Assembly: GCA_016196755.1 (NCBI GenBank) | Contig: JACPXC010000038.1 | Location: 62,001 to 126,000 of the forward strand | From: Elusimicrobiota bacterium | Lineage (GTDB): Bacteria; Elusimicrobiota; Elusimicrobia; UBA1565 | Direction of reading: 5' to 3' | DNA: 64,000 nucleotides | In this document: in pieces, positions 8,946-16,775 of the stretch | Layout: the number at the start of each line of letters is the position of its first letter | Numbering within the stretch: position 1 is the first letter of the stretch | The notes under the pieces: generated by a model | What the model saw: the letters and a program-made list of their open reading frames with translations, nothing else | Told to the model about the DNA's origin: nothing | The model's database searches: none | Made by a program: the position numbers and the translations under genes

Positions 8946-8973
8946 GCCGAGCGCTTCTTAATCCACCCACTAC

Positions 8974-9492
8974 TCATTCCGGTCGAAAGCCGATCTTTCC
9001 TGGCGCTTTCTCAGGCGCGTCCATCAAATCGCGCAAGGCCTCGAACAATCGGGCGATGTCCCTGTCATGTCCTAGAAATTTGCGCTCCAGCTCATCCAGC
9101 TTCGTCATCGTAAAGGTCCGCCATCTCTCACGGCTTTTGGCAAGGACGAACGCCCGCATGATCTCGATATTGGCACGCACGGCGCGATGACTACGAAGCA
9201 CGCTAGAAAGCATGGCGATGCCTTCCTGAGTAAAGACCAATGGGAGATGCCCTCCCAGCGCGCTCCGTGAGGGTATCGCATTCTGCGATACCAGGACTCT
9301 GGCCTCGCTTTCCGTAAGACGGAACATGAAATCCTGGGGAAAACGATCCGGATTGCGCCGAACCTGTTCGCGCAATCGAATCGGTTTGACGCCATAGAGC
9401 GCCGCCAATTGGGAATCGAGCATCACTCGTCGTTTTCGGATCGTAAAGATGCGGGGCCGGATCCGTGCAAGCGCGCCAGCAAGTTCATCCAT
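8974..9492 (-). CDS. ORF6N-domain DNA-binding protein
   Basis: 172 residues from the ATG at 9492. The N-terminal domain is ORF6N: IRKRRVMLDSQLAALYGV, RLREQVRRNPDRFPQDFMF and the GGHLPLVFTQEGIAMLSSVL segment. A helical C-terminus follows (coiled coil around TKLDELERKFLGHDRDIARL). ORF6N/KilA-N proteins are typical of phages and mobile DNA. The gene and its flanks are clearly less GC-rich than the neighbours, consistent with horizontal transfer. TATAAC lies 4 bases before the start. An in-frame upstream extension to 9621 is possible but not favoured. Confidence 0.88.
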   Translation of the reverse strand: MDELAGALARIRPRIFTIRKRRVMLDSQLAALYGVKPIRLREQVRRNPDRFPQDFMFRLTESEARVLVSQNAIPSRSALGGHLPLVFTQEGIAMLSSVLRSHRAVRANIEIMRAFVLAKSRERWRTFTMTKLDELERKFLGHDRDIARLFEALRDLMDAPEKAPGKIGFRPE

Positions 9493-9559
9493 AAGAGTTA
9501 TACGCTTAAGGCATCGATTTGGTTCCCTCAGCGGGGGAATAAATTCCTCGGTCCGCGGC

Positions 9560-9832
9560 TTAGTTTTCACGGACCGGGCGGCGGAGGACGGCGAGGCCGG
9601 CGGCGTAATCCCGCCGGGCATCGCCAGAGACTAGAGCAGGTCGCGCGTCGATGAAGAGCTCGATGGGAGCCGAGGGCGAGAGGTGCTTCTCGAGCTCTCG
9701 GAAGGGCCCGTCGCCGAACTCGCCGACATCGTTGCCGGCGAACACGATGGCGACGACGCCGGGCGACTCGCGGCGGATGGACAGGGTGCAGTCCTTGCCG
9801 TTGAAGCGGGCCGCGGGCACGAAGGCGCTCAC
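9560..9832 (-). CDS. small hypothetical protein, possibly a truncated domain
   Basis: 90 residues from GTG 9830-9832. It reads like the first half of a beta-alpha-beta domain (CTLSIRRESPGVVAIVFAG, then IELFIDARPALVSGDARRDY) and stops shortly before the ORF6N gene. That raises the possibility that insertion of the ORF6N segment removed its 3' part. The start overlaps by GTGA a short hydrophobic reading frame upstream. The family is not recognised. Confidence 0.45.
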   Translation of the reverse strand: MSAFVPAARFNGKDCTLSIRRESPGVVAIVFAGNDVGEFGDGPFRELEKHLSPSAPIELFIDARPALVSGDARRDYAAGLAVLRRPVREN

Positions 9833-9948
9833 GGAGCGCCCGCGACGCTGGCGACGCTGGTCGTCGAGGCGGACAGGGGGGGCGCGTCCCAGACCCCGAC
9901 GGCCACGCCCGCCAGGATCAGCGCGAACGCCGCGGCATATTCGTGAAT
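9829..9948 (-). CDS. possible short membrane peptide, no canonical start
   Basis: A minus-strand frame open from about 10015 to a TGA at 9829 encodes a single helix (YAAAFALILAGVAVGVW) and a Ser/Thr/Ala tail. Its stop overlaps the GTG of the next gene (GTGA), the coupling pattern used throughout the window. No ATG, GTG or TTG lies at a sensible place; the boundary given assumes ATT at 9946-9948 after a GGGGCAGG stretch. It could be a pseudogene remnant. Confidence 0.2.
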   Translation of the reverse strand: MHEYAAAFALILAGVAVGVWDAPPLSASTTSVASVAGAP

Positions 9949-10023
9949 CCTGCCCCGGTCAGGAGAATAGGGCGCAGAGACCTCGGCAACGCAGAGTGCA
10001 TCATTAGCGCAGAGAAATGAGTC

Positions 10024-11139
10024 TCATCCCAACCGCTTCGTGACCCACTCCCCAGCTTCGCCCGCCGTTCCAATACGCCCAGCCCACTGTTCGGCGGCGG
10101 CCTCTTCGAGGACCTTCATGAAGCCCGGCCCCGGCTTCTGCCCCGCCGCGATGAGATTCGCTCCCGTAACTAATCGCGCCTTCGTCGCTGCCTTAGGGAG
10201 GTCCGGGAAAGCCGCGTGCAGAATCTTCGCCGCAGCCTCGGACAACACCTGCGCCGGCGTAGCCTTCGCCTTCGCCGCCGCCAGCGCCGTCTTCACAGCC
10301 GACGCCTCCTCGCGCGGGAATGGGAACGACGCGACGAAATCCTCGCCCGCCTCCCCCATCGAGAACGCGATCAGCCCCAGGCGCGTCAGCGCGCCCGGAT
10401 GCGCGTCGAGCTTGGCCGGCGCTCGAAAATCCGCGTGCAGGAACTCGCCCAGCCCCCATTTCCGGCACAGCCCCAACGCCGGCCCCGGGTCCCGCTCCTC
10501 GAGGATGCGCCAGAGCTCCTGGCGCAGTCTTTCCCGCGAGACCAGCGCCGGGTCCTTGCGCGCCACGCTCTCCTTGATGAGTTCGGCCGTCTCGGCGTCC
10601 GGCTTGAGCCCCAGCCGCCCGGCGTAGCGCGCGCCGCGGAAGAGCCGCGTCGGGTCGTCGCGGAAGCTCTGGCGGTGGAGGACCTTGAGGATCTTGGAGT
10701 CGAGGTCCGTCTCGCCCCGGAACGGGTCGAGCCTCTTCCCCACCCCGTCGGGGGTCAAGAGGCGGGCCATCGCGTTGACCGTGAAGTCCCGGCGCTTCAG
10801 GTCTTCTTCGATCGTCGCCGGGCTGACCACGGGCAGGGCCGCCGGCTCGGGGTAGTGCTCGGTGCGGGCCCGGGCGACGTCCAGCCGCTCGCCGCTCGCC
10901 CAGGCCAGGCGCGCCGTGCCGAAGCGGCCGAAGGTCTCGCAGCTGACACCCCAGTCCGCCGCGCACTTGCGGGCCAGGGCCTCGGCGTCGCCCTCGACGG
11001 CCACGTCCAAGTCGCGCATCGTGCGCTCGAGCAGGGCGTCCCGGACGCAGCCGCCCACCACGGCGGCGCGGAGGCCGGCCTCGGCGGCGCGCCGGCCGAG
11101 CTCGGCCGCGGCGCGCGCCAGCCTCGGGGCCAGCCGCAC
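10024..11139 (-). CDS. CCA tRNA nucleotidyltransferase / poly(A) polymerase family
   Basis: 371 residues. Class II nucleotidyltransferase head: VVGGCVRDALL (GG motif), RDLDVAVEG (catalytic DxD), EDLKRRDFTVNAMA, then the FRDDPTRLFRGARYAGRLG motif and helical tail. It adds or repairs the 3' CCA of tRNAs; a poly(A) polymerase role cannot be excluded from sequence. No HD domain is visible. The start is GTG 11137-11139, one base after the upstream stop. Confidence 0.9.
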   Translation of the reverse strand: MRLAPRLARAAAELGRRAAEAGLRAAVVGGCVRDALLERTMRDLDVAVEGDAEALARKCAADWGVSCETFGRFGTARLAWASGERLDVARARTEHYPEPAALPVVSPATIEEDLKRRDFTVNAMARLLTPDGVGKRLDPFRGETDLDSKILKVLHRQSFRDDPTRLFRGARYAGRLGLKPDAETAELIKESVARKDPALVSRERLRQELWRILEERDPGPALGLCRKWGLGEFLHADFRAPAKLDAHPGALTRLGLIAFSMGEAGEDFVASFPFPREEASAVKTALAAAKAKATPAQVLSEAAAKILHAAFPDLPKAATKARLVTGANLIAAGQKPGPGFMKVLEEAAAEQWAGRIGTAGEAGEWVTKRLG

Positions 11140-11140
11140 G

Positions 11141-11782
11141 TTAAGGGGACTTCCGGGCCGGCGGCTTCTCGCCGGCGTCGATGAGCTTGCGCCAGCCCTC
11201 GAAGGAGACCAGACGGTCGTTGGCCTTCAGGAGCGCGTCGACGCCCGCGCGCGCCGCCTCGGCCGACCACTTGGGGCCGGCCAGCGGCACGTAGCGCGGC
11301 AGGCCCTTGCTTCGCGCGTAGGCCGGGTCGACGTAGAAAGGGACCAGCTTCAAGCCCTTGAGCAGCCACTCGCCGACCGCGGCCTCGTCCTCGCGGTCGT
11401 CGTCCCCCTGCAGGGCCTGCCGGAGCGCCTCGTAGCCGAAGTATAGCTCGGGCTCGGCCCCCAGGGTCATGTCGCTGCCCAGGGTCTCCTTCATCGCCTT
11501 GAAGTCCTCGGCCATCTTGGAGCGCCACTTGGCTTCCTCGACGCGGTAGGACTCCGGGAACACGAAGGCCGTCATGGCCGCGCGCTTGTCGACGTAGACC
11601 AGGCAGGAGTCCGGGAAGAACGGCTGGCGGCAGTTGTCGCAGATGACGAGGTTGAGCTCCCCGGTCAGCAGGGCCAAGCGCAGATTGTCGTCCTTGTCGC
11701 CGCGGACGAAGCTCCAGACCTCGTACTCGCCCGCCTCGCACCCGTTGGGGCAGCTGCCCGGCACCCGGCCTAGAAATGACAT
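11141..11782 (-). CDS. CpXC-type zinc-ribbon protein
   Basis: 213 residues. The N-terminus has a split zinc ribbon (CPNGC near residue 11 and ICDNCRQPFF near residue 48), which matches the CpXC domain of unknown function. The rest is helical and lacks a signal or membrane segment. The ATG lies 5 bases after a TATAAT box, so the transcript is probably leaderless, and it runs on into the CCA enzyme gene. Confidence 0.72.
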   Translation of the reverse strand: MSFLGRVPGSCPNGCEAGEYEVWSFVRGDKDDNLRLALLTGELNLVICDNCRQPFFPDSCLVYVDKRAAMTAFVFPESYRVEEAKWRSKMAEDFKAMKETLGSDMTLGAEPELYFGYEALRQALQGDDDREDEAAVGEWLLKGLKLVPFYVDPAYARSKGLPRYVPLAGPKWSAEAARAGVDALLKANDRLVSFEGWRKLIDAGEKPPARKSP

Positions 11783-11787
11783 TGCTG

Positions 11788-11793
11788 ATTATA
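11788..11793 (-). promoter_or_regulatory. -10 box TATAAT, leaderless start of the CpXC gene
   Basis: Perfect TATAAT 5 bases before the ATG at 11782, in the 12-base gap after the preceding gene. No clear -35. Confidence 0.5.
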
Positions 11794-11794
11794 C

Positions 11795-14700
11795 CTACTG
11801 CGACAGGCGCTTGAGATACTCGTCGACGGTCTTGTCGAACGCCGGCGGGCGCTTCTCGCGCAGGGACTTCTCCACCTCGCCGCGGATGAGCTTCGGCGGC
11901 TGGTACTCCGACACGCGCGGCAGCGGGACGAAGCCGGTGTCCGAGCCGGTGCGCCCGCCCTTCCCGTTGAAAGGACGCGCCGTGGCCCGCCGCCGGCCGA
12001 ACGGCCTAGACGAGGAACGCTCGATCGACTGGGCCTGCTCGCGCTCCTTGGCGGCGGACTCGGCGCCGCGGCGCAGATGCTCGAGCGCGCGCTCCTGGGC
12101 CCCGCGCGCGGAGCCGGTGTCCTTGCCGGCCAGGGCGCGCTCGGCCGCGGCCTGCTCGGCCTTCGCGCCCTCGAGCTCGGCGCCGGCCTCCCCGAGGCTC
12201 ATGCCGTAGTCGCGCTCGAGCCCTTCGACCTGGGACCCGAGCTCGCCGGTCTTGCGCGAGGCCTGCTTCTGGACCGCCTCGGCCGAGAAGGACTTAGACA
12301 GCTGCTCCTCGCTCATCGGCCGGCCGCGCGCCCCCTCCTGGAGGCGCTTGAGGATAGAGCGCTCGACCTCGGCCAGCGCGGCCAGGTCCTTGGCCGCCTG
12401 GGGCGGCTCGGCGCCCTCGGGGGACAGCGCCCGCGCCTGGGCGGCCAGCCGCTCGACGGCGTTCCCGAGCCGGGCGGGCGCCTCGCGGATCTTGCGCGCC
12501 TCGAGCTCGCCGAGCGCCGCGCGCATGTCGGGCATCGGTCCGGGCGGCAGCCAGCGCCCCAGCCGCTCGCCCTCCTTGACCGCCGCCCTTTGCTCGGCAG
12601 TCAGCCTGTCGAGCAGGGCCTCCTGGGCCTTGGTGCGCTCGGCCACGCGCGACTCCTCGACGGCCGCCACGCTCTCGAGCGCGCGCTCCTGGGCCGCCGC
12701 CGCCTCCTTCCAAGCCGCCTCGAGCTCGCCGAGGCGCTTGGACGGGGACTGGTCGGCGGACTCGGCCAGGTCCTCGGCGGCTTGCGAGATCGCCTGGCGC
12801 ACCGCCTCGAGACGGCGCGAGAGTTCGCGCGCCTGGCGGGCCGCCTCGGCGTAGTCGCCGCGCGCCAACGCCGCCGAGAGCGCGTCCATCGACTGGGCCG
12901 CGGCCCCCATCGGCACCGTGTAGGTCTTGCGCCGCGCGTCCGAAGGCGAGCCGGCGGGCGGCTTGGGCAGCGCGGCGATGGCCTTCGCGGTGGCCTCCAT
13001 CTGGCGCTGGAGGTTGGCCAGCGCCTCGTCGAGCTTCCGCTTATCGGCCGGGCTGGGCGGGCCGCCCTTGGCCAGCTTCTCGAGCGCCCCGGCCAGTTCA
13101 ACCCCCGCCTGGTCCATCCGATGGGCATCGGCCCAGAAATCCTGCATCGCCTGCATCTCGCGCCCGCCGGCCATGAGCTCCGAGGCGCGGCGCACCTTGG
13201 ACTCTAGCTCGCCGTGGCGCTTGGCGGCGTCGGCGAGCTCGCCCGCCTTCTGAGCCTTGCGCGCGGCTTCCAGGTCGTGGGCGCGCATCGCCTTGAGGTC
13301 CTCGGCCATGGCGCGCGCGCTCTCGGTCATGCCCGGGTTCGCGTAGGGGTCCTTCTCCATCGCGTCGGCAAACTCGCTCATGCCTTTCTCGGCGCGCGCC
13401 CACTCCCCGGAGAGCAGCTGTTCCTGGACCTCGAGGGCCTCCTGCCGCGCGGCGCGCGCGGCCTCGGGCAGGGCTTCCGCCGCCTCCAGCGACTGGCGCA
13501 TCGCGCGCTCCGACTCGGCCAGGCCCTTGAGCGAGGCCTCCGCCCCGAGCATGCGCTGCTCGACGGCGGCGTGGGCCGCCTCGAAATCCGAGAGCACCAC
13601 GAGGCCCGGCGACGAGAGGGTCGCCTGAGGCTCGGGGCGGGCGTTGTCGACCGCGCGCAGGCGGAATTCGACCTTGGCGCCGTCGGGAAAGCCCGAGAGG
13701 TCCCAGGAAAGCTCGCCGAGATGAGACGAGGCCCCGGCCTTGAAGCCGTCGAGGAGCAGCGCCCGCTCGGGACCGCCGTCGACCCGGTAGAGCAGCGCCA
13801 AGCCCGAGAGCCCGAAGTCGTCGCGCGCCTCGTAGGCCACGAGCAGGCGCTCGCGCCGGCTGGTCTCCACCGCGAAGGCCGGGGACAGGATCACGGCCTC
13901 CGGCGGCCGGTCCTCGAGCGCCCGGAGCTGGAACACCGGCGGCTCGGGCTCGCGGCGGCCCTCGGCCTCGGCGACGACGATGAGCGTGCCGTCCTGCTGG
14001 AGCGGAAAGCTTCCTTCCCAGGCCGCGCCGCCGACCTTGCGCATCGGCACCGGCCCGCCGAGGCTCGACACCTCGAGCCAACCCGCGTCGAGCGGACGCT
14101 CCGGCTCGCCGCGGACGCTGACCCAGCTGCCGCGCAAAGAAGCGATCTCGGAGGCGCCCTCCAACGACACCTCCTCGAGCGCGCCGCCGGGCCGCCGGAC
14201 CCGGGCGCTCAGCCTGGAGAAGCGCGGGGCGGGAACCGGAGTCAGGCGGAAGGCGCGGCTGCGGCGGTCGCGCGAGACGAGGCGGTAATCGAGCGGCGCG
14301 GTCAGGCTCTCGGAGCGCCACGCGCCCCCCGCGGGCTCCTCGCGGTCCCAGGCCGCGGCCGTCCAGCGGCCTCCCTCGGAGCGGAGTTCCAGGCCCAGCG
14401 GCGCGCGGCTCCCGCCGCCGGCCCAGCGCGCCGATACCTCGGTCTGGGACGCCCAGGGGACGCGCGCGTCGCCCGGCGCCACGACGAGATCCGCCTCGAG
14501 CGGACGCTCGAGCCACGGCGCCACCACGCGCGTGAGCGCCCGCGGGCCGCCCAAGAGCGGCAGGCCCGCCGCCCACAGGCAGGCCACGCCGGCCAAGCGG
14601 CGCTTGAGCGCCGGCGCCAGGCGCGCCGTGAAGAGCGGCTCCCGGGGGAGGTCGGCGGCCGCGCGCTCGGCCGCCTCGAGGTGGCGGGCGGCCAACTCCG

Positions 14701-15046
14701 AGGAGGTGAAGGGCTGGAGCGGGGAGCGGGCCAGTTCCCAAGCCGAGCGCAAAAGCCCGCGAGCCTCGGGCCAGCGCTCGCACGCCGCCTCGAGCAGGCG
14801 CCCGGCCTCGAGGTGGCGCAGCGGACGAGCCAGCCAGGCGGCCGCGCCGGCGGCCAGCCCCGCCGCGCCGGCGGCAAAGAGCGCCCAGCGCAGCTCGCGG
14901 GGCAAGCCCGCCGCGCGGTCCGCGGCGACGGCGGCCAGGACCACCGCGCCGGCCCACAGCGCCAGGCGCGCGGCGCCCTCGGCCCAGAGCGCGCGCAGGC
15001 GCTGGAGCCGCCAGCGCCGCAGGCGGGCGTCGATGAAGGGGGTCAC
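11795..15046 (-). CDS. large DUF4175-family membrane protein
   Basis: 1083 residues. Two N-terminal membrane helices (about residues 23-42 and 53-75) precede a folded region with beta-rich segments (VILSPAFAVETSRRERLLV, VEFRLRAVDNARPEP). The C-terminal 600 residues are long Ala/Glu/Lys-rich coiled coils (ALEVQEQLLSGEW, AKAIAALPKPPAG). This order matches DUF4175 proteins (TIGR02302-like), whose function is not established. An envelope scaffold is an inference. The start is GTG 15044-15046, 6 bases after TACAAT. Confidence 0.75.
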   Translation of the reverse strand: MTPFIDARLRRWRLQRLRALWAEGAARLALWAGAVVLAAVAADRAAGLPRELRWALFAAGAAGLAAGAAAWLARPLRHLEAGRLLEAACERWPEARGLLRSAWELARSPLQPFTSSELAARHLEAAERAAADLPREPLFTARLAPALKRRLAGVACLWAAGLPLLGGPRALTRVVAPWLERPLEADLVVAPGDARVPWASQTEVSARWAGGGSRAPLGLELRSEGGRWTAAAWDREEPAGGAWRSESLTAPLDYRLVSRDRRSRAFRLTPVPAPRFSRLSARVRRPGGALEEVSLEGASEIASLRGSWVSVRGEPERPLDAGWLEVSSLGGPVPMRKVGGAAWEGSFPLQQDGTLIVVAEAEGRREPEPPVFQLRALEDRPPEAVILSPAFAVETSRRERLLVAYEARDDFGLSGLALLYRVDGGPERALLLDGFKAGASSHLGELSWDLSGFPDGAKVEFRLRAVDNARPEPQATLSSPGLVVLSDFEAAHAAVEQRMLGAEASLKGLAESERAMRQSLEAAEALPEAARAARQEALEVQEQLLSGEWARAEKGMSEFADAMEKDPYANPGMTESARAMAEDLKAMRAHDLEAARKAQKAGELADAAKRHGELESKVRRASELMAGGREMQAMQDFWADAHRMDQAGVELAGALEKLAKGGPPSPADKRKLDEALANLQRQMEATAKAIAALPKPPAGSPSDARRKTYTVPMGAAAQSMDALSAALARGDYAEAARQARELSRRLEAVRQAISQAAEDLAESADQSPSKRLGELEAAWKEAAAAQERALESVAAVEESRVAERTKAQEALLDRLTAEQRAAVKEGERLGRWLPPGPMPDMRAALGELEARKIREAPARLGNAVERLAAQARALSPEGAEPPQAAKDLAALAEVERSILKRLQEGARGRPMSEEQLSKSFSAEAVQKQASRKTGELGSQVEGLERDYGMSLGEAGAELEGAKAEQAAAERALAGKDTGSARGAQERALEHLRRGAESAAKEREQAQSIERSSSRPFGRRRATARPFNGKGGRTGSDTGFVPLPRVSEYQPPKLIRGEVEKSLREKRPPAFDKTVDEYLKRLSQ

Positions 15047-15050
15047 CGCC

Positions 15051-16763
15051 TTATTGTAACAGGAGGCTCTTGGCCAGGCCAGCCGCGCGCGGGTGACGGG
15101 TTTGCGTCAGGAGCTCGGCCAGCCGCGCGCGGCCCTCGGGATCGGCCGTGAGGTCGTAGAGGAAGATCGAGTGGCCCGGGACCGCGGCCGGGGCGCGGGC
15201 CTGCAGCCAGCCGAAGAGGCCGTGGTCGGCCATATACACGCCGGCGAGGTTCGTCGCCGAGACGGCCAAGAGAACCTTGCCCGACTCGGCCGCCGGGTCG
15301 ACGTCGTCGCCGCTGCGCGGGACGTTCCAGTTGGCCAGGGCCTGGGCATAGCGGATGCCGTAATAGGACGGGTCGCCCACGCCGAAGTACGCCAGATAGA
15401 CCGGCGGGCCGCCGCGCGCCCTGAGCTCGTCGGCCAAGGCTCCGAGGTCCTGGCCCCAGTCGAGGTTCGAATCGGCCAGCCAGCGCCAGCCGCCGGCCGG
15501 GCCTCCGGCGGCCTCGTTGAAGTAGGCCAGGAGGTGCGGCTGAACGCGCAGCACGGAGACGGCCGTCCAGATCGACAAGAGCGCCAGCGCCGCGCGGCCC
15601 GCCGCCCGCCGCCGCCATAGGTCGGCCGCGCCCAGCCCGGCCCAAAGGGCGAGGAACGGGAACACCGGCAGAAGGTGGCGTATGCCGATCTGCACCTTCG
15701 CGGTCGACGACGCCAGCGCGTAGGCCGCCGCGGGGAGGATGAGCCACAGGCGCTCGCCGCGGCTCGGGCGGCGCGCCGCGGCGGCCAAGCCCCAGACGCT
15801 CAAGGCCAACAGCCCCAGCGGAGACTTGACCGACAACGCCACGGGGAAATAGGCCAAGGTCCCGCTAGTCGAGTGGCTGCCGAGCAGGTAGGAGGCCCGG
15901 CCCTCTCCCAAGCGCGACATCGTGGCGCGCAAGCCCTCCCACCACAGCCCGACCTGGCCGAAGCGGTAGACCGCCGCCAAGGCCAGGACCGCCGCCGCGG
16001 CAAACAGCGCGGCGCCGCGCGCGCGCGGCAGACCCGGAGGCCCCTGGCGGTCGAGGCCGCGCTCGAGGAGCAGCAGGACCGGCACCAGCCCCGCGAGCAG
16101 GACCATGTTGAACTTGGAGGCCAGGGCGAGTCCCGCGCAAAAGCCGGCCGCGGCCCAGACCTTCGCGGGCCTCTCCGGCCGGGCCAGGAAGTAGAACGTG
16201 GCCGCGTAGAGCGCCGCGCTCAGGCCGTCGGTGCTTACCAGGCCCAGGTTCGAGACCAGCACCGGCGAGAGCGCCGCCGCCCAGGCCGCCCCCCCCGCCG
16301 CCGCGGGCCCGTCCAGGCGCCGGGCCCAGGCCGCGAGCAGGAGGATGAGGGCGCCGCCGACGGTGAGCAAGGTGAAGGCGCGCGCCGAGTCGAGCATCCG
16401 GCGCGCGTCCGCCGTGTTGCGGTAGAGGAAATGGTCGGCGAAGCCGTAGCGGCGCAGGGCTTGGAAGTCGGGATGGCCGGTCAGCGCCGCGGGCTTGAGC
16501 CCGGCCATGCCGAGCGCGGCCCACATCTCGGCCAGCGGCGGATGGTCGGTGATGTTGAGGCGGTAGCGTCCGGTGGCCAGATAGGTCCAGCCGCTGGCCA
16601 GGTGCAGCGGCTCGTCATAGGTAGGCGAGGCGCTCCGGATGAAGCCCAGGCCCAGGAAGGCCGCGGCGGCCAAGGCGGCGAGCACGGCGGCCGGCGGCAG
16701 GCGGCCGACCGGCGCCGCGGGCGCCGACGACGCCGAGGCCGGCGCCGAGCGCTTCTTTGACAC
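15051..16763 (-). CDS. membrane glycosyltransferase, GT39/PMT-like
   Basis: 570 residues with about ten membrane helices. The first periplasmic loop carries the catalytic Asp-Glu in SPTYDEPLHLASGW (near residue 50), and LNITDHPPLAEMW follows, as in protein O-mannosyltransferases and ArnT-like enzymes that use polyprenyl-phosphate sugars. The acceptor is unknown. The start is GTG 16761-16763, 6 bases after TATAAT. A second, shorter enzyme of the same class lies at 30372-31922. Confidence 0.82.
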   Translation of the reverse strand: MSKKRSAPASASSAPAAPVGRLPPAAVLAALAAAAFLGLGFIRSASPTYDEPLHLASGWTYLATGRYRLNITDHPPLAEMWAALGMAGLKPAALTGHPDFQALRRYGFADHFLYRNTADARRMLDSARAFTLLTVGGALILLLAAWARRLDGPAAAGGAAWAAALSPVLVSNLGLVSTDGLSAALYAATFYFLARPERPAKVWAAAGFCAGLALASKFNMVLLAGLVPVLLLLERGLDRQGPPGLPRARGAALFAAAAVLALAAVYRFGQVGLWWEGLRATMSRLGEGRASYLLGSHSTSGTLAYFPVALSVKSPLGLLALSVWGLAAAARRPSRGERLWLILPAAAYALASSTAKVQIGIRHLLPVFPFLALWAGLGAADLWRRRAAGRAALALLSIWTAVSVLRVQPHLLAYFNEAAGGPAGGWRWLADSNLDWGQDLGALADELRARGGPPVYLAYFGVGDPSYYGIRYAQALANWNVPRSGDDVDPAAESGKVLLAVSATNLAGVYMADHGLFGWLQARAPAAVPGHSIFLYDLTADPEGRARLAELLTQTRHPRAAGLAKSLLLQ

Positions 16764-16769
16764 GCCGCG

Positions 16770-16775
16770 ATTATA
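16770..16775 (-). promoter_or_regulatory. -10 box TATAAT, leaderless start of the GT39 gene
   Basis: TATAAT 6 bases before GTG 16761-16763, in the 12-base gap between two genes. No good -35. Confidence 0.5.

Noticed and set aside
8974-9492. Prophage
   Set aside because: ORF6N is phage-like, but no integrase, structural or lysis genes or attachment sites are visible.
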